Shown here in pieces: positions 40,385-52,700 of a stretch of DNA of 64,000 nt. Made by a program: the position numbers and the translations under genes. The stretch comes from Acanthosepion esculentum (Eukaryota; Mollusca; Cephalopoda; Sepiida; Sepiidae). The notes under the pieces are model-generated. The model did no database searches and had not been told where the DNA came from. It saw nothing but the letters and a program-made list of their open reading frames with translations. The DNA is taken from contig OZ038478.1 of the NCBI GenBank assembly GCA_964036315.1, positions 142,470,565 through 142,534,564 of the forward strand, written 5' to 3'. Position 1 is the stretch's first letter. Each line of letters starts with the position of its first letter.

Positions 40385-43300
40385 GAGTTCACTTGGCTAT
40401 TGGCTACTCCCTTAGACTGCATTGATAACCATCTTTGTTGCATTAAGAAAGGGACAAAACTAAGAGAAAAACTTAAGAGCCCAACACATGAGTCTTTCCA
40501 TTTTGTTTACCACTCTTATTGCTTTTATTCTTATTATTATACAGTTCACTTGGCTATTGGCTACTCCTTTAGACTGCATTGATAACCATCTTTGTTGCAT
40601 TAAGAAAGGCACAAAACTAAGAGAAAAAAATTAAGAGCCCAACACATGAGTTTTTCCATTTTGTTTACCGCTCTTATTGCTTTTATTCTTATTATTATAG
40701 AGTTCACTTGGCTATTGGCTACTCCCTTAGACTGCATTGATAACCATCTTTATTGCATTAAGAAAGGCACAAAACTAAGAGACAAAAATTAAGAGCCCAA
40801 CACATGAGTTTTTCCATTTTGTTTACCGCTCTTATTGCTTTTATTCTTATTATTATAGAGTTCACTTGGCTATTGGCTACTCCCTTAGACTGCATTGATA
40901 ACCATCTTTGTTGCATTAAGAAAGGCACAAAACTAAGAGACAAAAATTAAGAGCCCAACACATGAGTTTTTCCATTTTGTTTACCGCTCTTATTGCTTTT
41001 TTTCTTATTATTATAGAGTTCACTTGGCTATTGGCTACTCCCTTAGACTGCATTGATAACCAACTTTGTTGCATGAAGAAAGGCACAAAACTAAGAGAAA
41101 AAAATTAAGAGCCCAACACATGAGTCTTTCCATTTTGTTTACCACTCTTATTGCTTTTATTCTTATTATTATAGAGTTCACTTGGCTATTGGCTACTCCC
41201 TTAGACTGCATTGATAACCATCTTTGTTGCATTAAGAAAGGGACAAAACTAAGAGAAAAAAATTAAGAGCCCAACACATGAGTCTTTCCATTTTGTTTAC
41301 AGCTCTTATTGCTTTTATTCTTATTATTATAGAGTTCACTTGGCTATTGGCTTCTCCTTTAGACTGCATTGATAACCATCTTTGTTGCATTAAGAAAGGG
41401 ACAAAACTAAGAGAAAAAAATTAAGAGCCCAACACATGAGTCTTTCCATTTTGTTTACAGCTCTTATTGCTTTTATTCTTATTATTATACAGTTCACTTG
41501 GCTATTGGCTACTCCTTTAGACTGCATTGATAACCATCTTTGTTGCATTAAGAAAGGGACAAAACTAAGAGAAAAAAATTAAGAGCCCAACACATGAGTT
41601 TTTCCATTTTGTTTACCGCTCTTATTGCTTTTATTCTTATTATTATAGAGTTCACTTGGCTATTGGCTACTCCCTTAGACTGCATTGATAACCATCTTTG
41701 TTGCATGAAGAAAGGCACAAAACTAAGAGAAAAAAATTAAGAGCCCAACGCATGAGTCTTTCCATTTTGTTTACCGCTCTTATTGCTTTTATTCTTATTA
41801 TTATAGAGTTCACTTGGCTATTGGCTACTCCCTTAGACTGCATTGATAACCATCTTTGTTGCATTAAGAAAGGGACAAAACTAAGAGAAAAAAATTAAGA
41901 GCCCAACACATGAGTCTTTCCATTTTGTTTACCGCTCTTATTGCTTTTATTCTTATTATTATAGAGTTCACTTGGCTATTGGCTACTCCCTTAGACTGCA
42001 TTGATAACCATCTTTGTTGCATTAAGAAAGGGACAAAACTAAGAGAAAAAATTAAGAGCCCAACACATGAGTCTTTACATTTTGTTTACCGTCCTTATTG
42101 CTTTTATTCTTATTATTATAGAGTTCACTTGGCTATTGGCTACTCCCTTAGACTGCATTGATAACCATCTTTGTTGCATTAAGAAAGGGACAAAACTAAG
42201 AGAAAAAAATTAAGAGCCCAACACATGAGTCTTTCCATTTTGTTTACCGCTCTTATTGCTTTTATTCTTATTATTATAGAGTTCACGTGGCTATTGGCTA
42301 CTCCCTTAGACTGCATTGATAACCATCTTTATTGCATTAAGAAAGGGACAAAACTAAGAGAAAAAAATTAAGAGCCCAACACATGAGTCTTTCCATTTTG
42401 TTTACCGCTCTTATTGCTTTTATTCTTATTATTATAGAGTTCACGTGGCTATTGGCTACTCCCTTAGACTGCATTGATAACCATCTTTGTTGCATTAAGA
42501 AAGGGACAAAACTAAGAGAAAAAAATTAAGAGCCCAACACATGAGTCTTTCCATTTTGTTTACAGCTCTTATTGCTTTTATTCTTATTATTATAGAGTTC
42601 ACGTGGCTATTGGCTACTCCCTTAGACTGCATTGATAACCATCTTTGTTGCATTAAGAAAGGGACAAAACTAAGAGAAAAAAATTAAGAGCCCAACACAT
42701 GAGTTTTTCCATTTTGTTTACCGCTCTTATTGCTTTTATTCTTATTATTATAGAGTTCACTTGGCTATTGGCTACTCCCTTAGACTGCATTGATAACCAT
42801 CTTTGTTGCATTAAGAAAGGGACAAAACTAAGAGAAAAAAATTAAGAGCCCAACACATGAGTTTTTCCATTTTGTTTACCGCTCTTATTGCTTTTATTCT
42901 TATTATTATAGAGTTCACGTGGCTATTGGCTACTCCCTTAGACTGCATTGATAACCATCTTTGTTGCATTAAGAAAGGGACAAAACTAAGAGAAAAAAAT
43001 TAAGAGCCCAACACATGAGTCTTTCCATTTTGTTTACCGCTCTTATTGCTTTTATTCTTATTATTATAGAGTTCACGTGGCTATTGGCTACTCCCTTAGA
43101 CTGCATTGATAACCATCTTTGTTGCACGAAGAAAGGGACAAAACTAAGAGAAAAAAATTAAGAGCCCAACACATGAGTTTTTCCATTTTGTTTACCGCTC
43201 TTATTGCTTTTATTCTTATTATTATAGAGTTCACTTGGCTATTGGCTACTCCCTTAGACTGCATTGATAACCATCTTTGTTGCATTAAGAAAGGGACAAA

Positions 43301-46300
43301 ACTAAGAGAAAAAAATTAAGAGCCCAACACATGAGTCTTTCCATTTTGTTTACCGCTCTTATTGCTTTTATTCTTATTATTATAGATTTCACGTGGCTAT
43401 GGGCTACTCCCTTAGACTGCATTGATAACCATCTTTGTTGCATTAAGAAAGGGACAAAACTAAGAGAAAAAAATTAAGAGCCCAACACATGAGTCTTTCC
43501 ATTTTGTTTACCGCTCTTATTGCTTTTATTCTTATTATTATAGAGTTCACTTGGCTATTGGCTACTCCCTTAGACTGCATTGATAACCATCTTTGTTGCA
43601 TTAAGAAAGGGACAAAACTAAGAGAAAAAATTAAGAGCCCAACACATGAGTCTTTACATTTTGTTTACCGTCCTTATTGCTTTTATTCTTATTATTATAG
43701 AGTTCACTTGGCTATTGGCTACTCCCTTAGACTGCATTGATAACCATCTTTGTTGCATTAAGAAAGGGACAAAACTAAGAGAAAAAAATTAAGAGCCCAA
43801 CACATGAGTCTTTCCATTTTGTTTACCGCTCTTATTGCTTTTATTCTTATTATTATAGAGTTCACGTGGCTATTGGCTACTCCCTTAGACTGCATTGATA
43901 ACCATCTTTATTGCATTAAGAAAGGGACAAAACTAAGAGAAAAAAATTAAGAGCCCAACACATGAGTCTTTCCATTTTGTTTACCGCTCTTATTGCTTTT
44001 ATTCTTATTATTATAGAGTTCACTTGGCTATTGGCTACTCCCTTAGACTGCATTGATAACCATCTTTGTTGCATTAAGAAAGGGACAAAACTAAGAGAAA
44101 AAAATTAAGAGCCCAACGCATGAGTCTTTCCATTTTGTTTACCGCTCTTATTGCTTTTATTCTTATTATTATAGAGTTCACTTGGCTATTGGCTACTCCC
44201 TTAGACTGCATTGATAACCATCTTTGTTGCATTAAGAAAGGGACAAAACTAAGAGAAAAAAATTAAGAGCCCAACACATGAGTCTTTCCATTTTGTTTAC
44301 CGCTCTTATTGCTTTTATTCTTATTATTATAGTGTTCACTTGGCTATTGGCTACTCCCTTAGACTGCATTGATAACCATCTTTATTGCATTAAGAAAGGG
44401 ACAAAACTAAGAGAAAAAAATTAAGAGCCCAACGCATGAGTCTTTCCATTTTGTTTACCGCTCTTATTGCTTTTATTCTTATTATTATAGAGTTCACTTG
44501 GCTATTGGCTACTCCCTTAGACTGCATTGATAACCATCTTTGTTGCATTAAGAAAGGGACAAAACTAAGAGAAAAAAATTAAGAGCCCAACGCATGAGTC
44601 TTTCCATTTTGTTTACCGCTCTTATTGCTTTTATTCTTATTATTATAGAGTTCACTTGGCTACTGGCTACTCCCTTAGACTGCATTGATAACCATCTTTG
44701 TTGCATTAAGAAAGGGACAAAACTAAGAGAAAAAATTAAGAGCCCAACACATGAGTCTTTACATTTTGTTTACCGTCCTTATTGCTTTTATTCTTATTAT
44801 TATAGAGTTCACTTGGCTATTGGCTACTCCCTTAGACTGCATTGATAACCATCTTTGTTGCATTAAGAAAGGGACAAAACTAAGAGAAAAAAATTAAGAG
44901 CCCAACACATGAGTCTTTCCATTTTGTATACCGCTCTTATTGCTTTTATTCTTATTATTATAGAGTTCACGTGGCTATTGGCTACTCCCTTAGACTGCAT
45001 TGATAACCATCTTTGTTGCATTAAGAAATGCACAAAACTAAGAGAAAAAAATTAAGAGCCCAACGCATGAGTCTTTCCATTTTGTTTACCGCTCTTATTG
45101 CTTTTATTCTTATTATTATAGAGTTCACGTGGCTATTGGCTACTCCCTTAGACTGCATTGATAACCATCTTTGTTGCATTAAGAAAGGGACAAAACTAAG
45201 AGAAAAAATTAAGAGCCCAACACATGAGTCTTTACATTTTGTTTACCGTCCTTATTGCTTTTATTCTTATTATTATAGAGTTCACTTGGCTATTGGCTAC
45301 TCCCTTAGACTACATTGATAACCATCTTTGTTGCATTAAGAAAGGGACAAAACTAAGAGAAAAAAATTAAGAGCCCAACACATGAGTCTTTCCATTTTGT
45401 TTACCGCTCTTATTGCTTTTATTCTTATTATTATAGAGTTCACGTGGCTATTGGCTACTCCCTTAGACTGCATTGATAACCATCTTTGTTGCATTAAGAA
45501 AGGGACAAAACTAAGAGAAAAAAATTAAGAGCCCAACGCATGAGTCTTTCCATTTTGTTTACCGCTCTTATTGCTTTTATTCTTATTATTATAGAGTTCA
45601 CGTGGCTATTGGCTACTCCCTTAGACTGCATTGATAACCATCTTTATTGCATTAAGAAAGGGACAAAACTAAGAGAAAAAAATTAAGAGCCCAACACATG
45701 AGTCTTTCCATTTTGTTTACCGCTCTTATTGCTTTTATTCTTATTATTATAGAGTTCGCGTGGCTATTGGCTACTCCCTTAGACTGCATTGATAACCATC
45801 TTTGTTGCATTAAGAAATGCACAAAACTAAGAGAAAAAAATTAAGAGCCCAACGCATGAGTCTTTCCATTTTGTTTACCGCTCTTATTGCTTTTATTCTT
45901 CTTATTATAGAGTTCACGTGGCTATTGGCTACTCCCTTAGACTGCATTGATAACCATCTTTATTGCATTAAGAAAGGGACAAAACTAAGAGAAAAAAATT
46001 AAGACCCGAACACATGAGTCTTTCCATTTTGTTTACCGCTCTTATTGCTTTTATTCTTATTATTATAGAGTTCACTTGGCTATTGGCTACTCCCTTAGAC
46101 TGCATTGATAACCATCTTTGTTGCATTAAGAAAGGGACAAAACTAAGAGAAAAAAATTAAGAGCCCAACACATGAGTCTTTCCATTTTGTTTACCGCTCT
46201 TATTGCTTTTAATCTTATTATTATAGAGTTCACTTGGCTATTGGCTACTCCCTTAGACTGCATTGATAACCATCTTTGTTGCATTAAGAAAGGGACAAAA

Positions 46301-47488
46301 CTAAGAGAAAAAATTAAGAGCCCAACACATGAGTCTTTACATTTTGTTTACCGTCCTTATTGCTTTTATTCTTATTATTATAGAGTTCACTTGGCTATTG
46401 GCTACTCCCTTAGACTGCATTGATAACCATCTTTGTTGCATTAAGAAAAGGACAAAACTAAGAGAAAAAAATTAAGAGCCCAACACATGAGTTTTTCCAT
46501 TTTGTTTACCGCTCTTATTGCTTTTATTCTTATTATTATAGAGTTCACTTGGCTATTGGCTACTCCCTTAGACTGCATTGATAACCATCTTTATTGCATT
46601 AAGAAAGGGACAAAACTAAGAGAAAAAAATTAAGAGCCCAACACATGAGTCTTTCCATTTTGTTTACAGCTCTTATTGCTTTTATTCTTATTATTATACA
46701 GTTCACTTGGCTATTGGCTACTCCTTTAGACTGCATTGATAACCATCTTTGTTGCACGAAGAAAGGGACAAAACTAAGAGAAAAAAATTAAGAGCCCAAC
46801 ACATGAGTTTTTCCATTTTGTTTACCGCTCTTATTGCTTTTATTCTTATTATTATAGAGTTCACTTGGCTATTGGCTACTCCCTTAGACTGCATTGATAA
46901 CCATCTTTGTTGCATTAAGAAAGGGACAAAACTAAGAGAAAAAAATTAAGAGCCCAACGCATGAGTCTTTCCATTTTGTTTACCGCTCTTATTGCTTTTA
47001 TTCTTATTATTATAGAGTTCACTTGGCTATTGGCTACTCCCTTAGACTGCATTGATAACCATCTTTATTGCATTAAGAAAGGGACAAAACTAAGAGAAAA
47101 AAATTAAGAGCCCAACACATGAGTCTTTCCATTTTGTTTACAGCTCTTATTGCTTTTATTCTTATTATTATACAGTTCACTTGGCTATTGGCTACTCCTT
47201 TAGACTGCATTGATAACCATCTTTGTTGCACGAAGAAAGGGACAAAACTAAGAGAAAAAAATTAAGAGCCCAACACATGAGTTTTTCCATTTTGTTTACC
47301 GCTCTTATTGCTTTTATTCTTATTATTATAGAGTTCACTTGGCTATTGGCTACTCCCTTAGACTGCATTGATAACCATCTTTGTTGCATTAAGAAAGGGA
47401 CAAAACTAAGAGAAAAAATTAAGAGCCCAACACATGAGTCTTTACATTTTGTTTACCGTCCTTATTGCTTTTATTCTTATTATTATAG
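40385..47488 (+). repeat. Mixed block rich in GAGTTCACGTGG monomers
   Basis: Subtypes include GAGTTTTTCC, TTTACAGCTC with TATACAGTTC, AAAGGCAC, TTTATTGC (G118A), CAACGCATG and, from about 42.3 kb, GAGTTCACGTGG without the G68T change seen in the first 20 kb. Several 157/158 dimers with TTTACCGTCC occur. Monomers with AAGAAATGCAC (about 45024 and 45813) start a cassette that recurs to the right. A 474-bp (3-mer) duplication lies at about 46500-47390, with GCACGAAG near 46756 and 47230. Confidence 0.8.
42294..42299. other. CACGTG palindrome, example of a recurrent variant
   Basis: T74G turns CACTTG into CACGTG, the core of G-box/E-box sites and part of the yeast CDEI-type element. It occurs in many monomers in two separate contexts: GATTTCACGTGG (mainly before about 20 kb) and GAGTTCACGTGG (mainly 42-54 kb). 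Binding by any factor is not shown, and it also adds a CpG. Confidence 0.5.
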
Positions 47489-49723
47489 AGTTCACTTGGC
47501 TATTGGCTACTCCCTTAGACTGCATTGATAACCATCTTTGTTGCATTAAGAAAGGGACAAAACTAAGAGAAAAAAATTAAGAGCCCAACACATGAGTCTT
47601 TCCATTTTGTTTACCGCTCTTATTGCTTTTATTCTTATTATTATAGAGTTCACGTGGCTATTGGCTACTCCCTTAGACTGCATTGATAACCATCTTTGTT
47701 GCATTAAGAAATGCACAAAACTAAGAGAAAAAAATTAAGAGCCCAACGCATGAGTCTTTCCATTTTGTTTACCGCTCTTATTGCTTTTATTCTTATTATT
47801 ATAGAGTTCACGTGGCTATTGGCTACTCCCTTAGACTGCATTGATAACCATCTTTATTGCATTAAGAAAGGGACAAAACTAAGAGAAAAAAATTAAGACC
47901 CGAACACATGAGTCTTTCCATTTTGTTTACCGCTCTTATTGCTTTTATTCTTATTATTATAGAGTTCACTTGGCTATTGGCTACTCCCTTAGACTGCATT
48001 GATAACCATCTTTGTTGCATTAAGAAAGGGACAAAACTAAGAGAAAAAAATTAAGAGCCCAACACATGAGTCTTTCCATTTTGTTTACCGCTCTTATTGC
48101 TTTTAATCTTATTATTATAGAGTTCACTTGGCTATTGGCTACTCCCTTAGACTGCATTGATAACCATCTTTGTTGCATTAAGAAAGGGACAAAACTAAGA
48201 GAAAAAATTAAGAGCCCAACACATGAGTCTTTACATTTTGTTTACCGTCCTTATTGCTTTTATTCTTATTATTATAGAGTTCACTTGGCTATTGGCTACT
48301 CCCTTAGACTGCATTGATAACCATCTTTGTTGCATTAAGAAAAGGACAAAACTAAGAGAAAAAAATTAAGAGCCCAACACATGAGTTTTTCCATTTTGTT
48401 TACCGCTCTTATTGTTTTTATTCTTATTATTATAGAGTTCACTTGGCTATTGGCTAATCCCTTAGACTGCATTGATAACCATCTTTATTGCATTAAGAAA
48501 GGGACAAAACTAAGAGAAAAAAATTAAGAGCCCAACACATGAGTCTTTCCATTTTGTTTACAGCTCTTATTGCTTTTATTCTTATTATTATACAGTTCAC
48601 TTGGCTATTGGCTACTCCCTTAGACTGCATTGATAACCATCTTTGTTGCATTAAGAAAGGGACAAAACTAAGAGAAAAAAATTAAGAGCCCAACACATGA
48701 GTCTTTCCATTTTGTTTACCGCTCTTATTGCTTTTATTCTTATTATTATAGAGTTCACGTGGCTATTGGCTACTCCCTTAGACTGCATTGATAACCATCT
48801 TTGTTGCATTAAGAAATGCACAAAACTAAGAGAAAAAAATTAAGAGCCCAACGCATGAGTCTTTCCATTTTGTTTACCGCTCTTATTGCTTTTATTCTTA
48901 TTATTATAGAGTTCACGTGGCTATTGGCTACTCCCTTAGACTGCATTGATAACCATCTTTATTGCATTAAGAAAGGGACAAAACTAAGAGAAAAAAATTA
49001 AGACCCGAACACATGAGTCTTTCCATTTTGTTTACCGCTCTTATTGCTTTTATTCTTATTATTATAGAGTTCACTTGGCTATTGGCTACTCCCTTAGACT
49101 GCATTGATAACCATCTTTGTTGCATTAAGAAAGGGACAAAACTAAGAGAAAAAAATTAAGAGCCCAACACATGAGTCTTTCCATTTTGTTTACCGCTCTT
49201 ATTGCTTTTAATCTTATTATTATAGAGTTCACTTGGCTATTGGCTACTCCCTTAGACTGCATTGATAACCATCTTTGTTGCATTAAGAAAGGGACAAAAC
49301 TAAGAGAAAAAATTAAGAGCCCAACACATGAGTCTTTACATTTTGTTTACCGTCCTTATTGCTTTTATTCTTATTATTATAGAGTTCACTTGGCTATTGG
49401 CTACTCCCTTAGACTGCATTGATAACCATCTTTGTTGCATTAAGAAAAGGACAAAACTAAGAGAAAAAAATTAAGAGCCCAACACATGAGTTTTTCCATT
49501 TTGTTTACCGCTCTTATTGTTTTTATTCTTATTATTATAGAGTTCACTTGGCTATTGGCTAATCCCTTAGACTGCATTGATAACCATCTTTATTGCATTA
49601 AGAAAGGGACAAAACTAAGAGAAAAAAATTAAGAGCCCAACACATGAGTCTTTCCATTTTGTTTACAGCTCTTATTGCTTTTATTCTTATTATTATACAG
49701 TTCACTTGGCTATTGGCTACTCC
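47489..49723 (+). repeat. 1105-bp (7-mer) tandem duplication, no difference seen
   Basis: Bases 47489-48618 match 48594-49723 at offset 1105 bp (seven monomers, one of them 157 bp). Markers in order in both copies: AAGAAATGCAC, CAACGCATG, GTTCACGTGG with TTTATTGC, AGACCCGAAC (47896/49001), TTTTAATC, TTTACCGTCC, AAGAAAAGG, ATTGTTTTTATTC (about 48411/49516) and GGCTAATCCC (about 48453/49558). Ends are set by G47488/C48593 on the left and C48619/T49724 on the right. No internal mismatch was seen by eye. Confidence 0.9.
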
Positions 49724-52700
49724 TTTAGACTGCATTGATAACCATCTTTGTTGCACTAAGAAAGGGACAAAACTAAGAGAAAAAAATTAAGAGCCCAACA
49801 CATGAGTCTTTCCATTTTGTTTACCGCTCTTATTGCTTTTATTCTTATTATTATAGAGTTCACTTGGCTATTGGCTACTCCCTTAGACTGCATTGATAAC
49901 CATCTTTGTTGCATGAAGAAAGGGACAAAACTAAGAGAAAAAAATTAAGAGCCCAACACATGAGTCTTTCCATTTTGTTTACCGCTCTTATTGCTTTTAT
50001 TCTTATTATTATAGAGTTCACTTGGCTATTGGCTACTCCCTTAGACTGCATTGATAACCATCTTTGTTGCACTAAGAAAGGGACAAAACTAAGAGAAAAA
50101 AATTAAGACCCCAACACATGAGTCTTTCCATTTTGTTTACAGCTCTTATTGCTTTTATTCTTATTATTATACAGTTCACTTGGCTATTGGCTACTCCTTT
50201 AGACTGCATTGATAACCATCTTTGTTGCACAAAGAAAGGGACAAAACTAAGAGAAAAAAATTAAGAGCCCAACACATGAGTCTTTCCATTTTGTTTACCG
50301 CTCTTATTGCTTTTATTCTTATTATTATAGAGTTCACTTGGCTACTGGCTACTCCCTTAGACTGCATTATAACCATCTTTGTTGCATTAAGAAAGGGACA
50401 AAACTAAGAGAAAAAAATTAAGAGCTCAACACATGAGTCTTTCCATTTTGTTTACCGCTCTTATTGCTTTTATTCTTATTATTATACAGTTCACTTGGCT
50501 ATTGGCTACTCCTTTAGACTGCATTGATAACCATCTCTGTTGAACAAAGAAAGGATCAAAACTAAGAGAAAAAAATTAAGAGTCCAACGCATGAGTCTTT
50601 CCATTTTGTTTACCGCTCTTATTGCTTTTATTCTTATTATTATAGAGTTCACTTGGCTATTGGCTACTCCCTTAGACTGCATTGATAACCATCTTTGTTG
50701 CACTAAAAAAGGGATAAAACTAAGAGAAAAAAATTAAGACCACAACACATGAGTCTTTCCATTTTGTTTACCGCTCTTATTGCTATTATTCTTATTATTA
50801 TAGAGTTCACTCGGCTATTGGCTACTCACTTAGACTGCATTGATAACCATCTTTGTTGCATTAAGAAAGGGACAAAACTAAGAGAAAAAAATTAAGAGCC
50901 CAACACATGAGTCTTTCCATTTTGTTTACCGCTCTTATTGCTTTTATTCTTATTATTATAGAGTTCACTTGGCTATTGGCTACTCCCTTAGACTGCATTA
51001 TAACCATCTTTGTTGCATTAAGAAAGGGACAAAACTAAGAGAAAAAAATTAAGAGCCCAACACATGAGTCTTTCCATTTTGTTTACAGCTCTTATTGCTT
51101 TTATTCTTATTATTATACAGTTCACTTGGCTATTGGCTACTCCTTTAGACTGCATTGATTACCATCTTTGTTGCACAAAGAAAGGGACAAAACTAAGAGA
51201 AAAAAATTAAGAGCCCAACACATGAGTCTTTCCATTTTGTTTACCGCTCTTATTGCTTTTATTCTTATTATTATAGAGTTCACTTGGCTATTGGCTACTC
51301 CCTTAGACTGCATTGATAACCATCTTTGTTGCATGAAGAAAGGGACAAAACTAAGAGAAAAAAATTAAGAGCCCAACGCATGAGTCTTTCCATTTTGTTT
51401 ACCGCTCTTATTGCTTTTATTCTTATTATTATAGAGTTCACGTGGCTATTGGCTACTCCCTTAGACTGCATTGATAACCATCTTTATTGCATTAAGAAAG
51501 GGACAAAACTAAGAGAAAAAAATTAAGAGCCCAACACATGAGTCTTTCCATTTTGTTTACCGCTCTTATTGCTTTTATTCTTATTATTATAGAGTTCACG
51601 TGGCTATTGGCTACTCCCTTAGACTGCATTGATAACCATCTTTGTTGCATTAAGAAATGCACAAAACTAAGAGAAAAAAATTAAGAGCCCAACGCATGAG
51701 TCTTTCCATTTTGTTTACCGCAGTTATTGCTTTTATTCTTATTATTATAGAGTTCACGTGGCTATTGGCTACTCCCTTAGACTGCATTGATAACCATCTT
51801 TATTGCATTAAGAAAGGGACAAAACTAAGAGAAAAAAATTAAGACCCGAACACATGAGTCTTTCCATTTTGTTTACCGCTCTTATTGCTTTTATTCTTAT
51901 TATTATAGAGTTCACTTGGCTATTGGCTACTCCCTTAGACTGCATTGATAACCATCTTTGTTGCATTAAGAAAGGGAGAAAACTAAGAGAAAAAAATTAA
52001 GAGCCCAACACATGAGTCTTTCCATTTTGTTTACCGCTCTTATTGCTTTTAATCTTATTATTATAGAGTTCACTTGGCTATTGGCTACTCCCTTAGACTG
52101 CATTGATAACCATCTTTGTTGCATTAAGAAAGGGACAAAACTAAGAGAAAAAATTAAGAGCCCAACACATGAGTCTTTACATTTTGTTTACCGTCCTTAT
52201 TGCTTTTATTCTTATTATTATAGAGTTCACTTGGCTATTGGCTACTCCCTTAGACTGCATTGATAACCATCTTTGTTGCATTAAGAAAAGGACAATACTA
52301 AGAGAAAAAAATTAAGAGCCCAACACATGAGTTTTTCCATTTTGTTTAGGGCTCTTATTGCTTTTATTCTTATTATTATAGAGTTCACTTGGCTATTGGC
52401 TACTCCCTTAGACTGCATTGATAACCATCTTTGTTGCATTAAGAAAGGGACAAAACTAAGAGAAAAAAATTAAGAGCCCAACACATGAGTCTTTCCATTT
52501 TGTTTACCGCTCTTATTGCTTTTATTCTTATTATTATAGAGTTCACGTGGCTATTGGCTACTCCCTTAGACTACATTGATAACCATCTTTATTGCATTAA
52601 GAAAGGGACAAAACTAAGAAAAAAAATTAAGAGCCCAACGCATGAGTCTTTCCATTTTGTTTACCGCTCTTATTGCTTTTATTCTTATTAATATAGAGTT

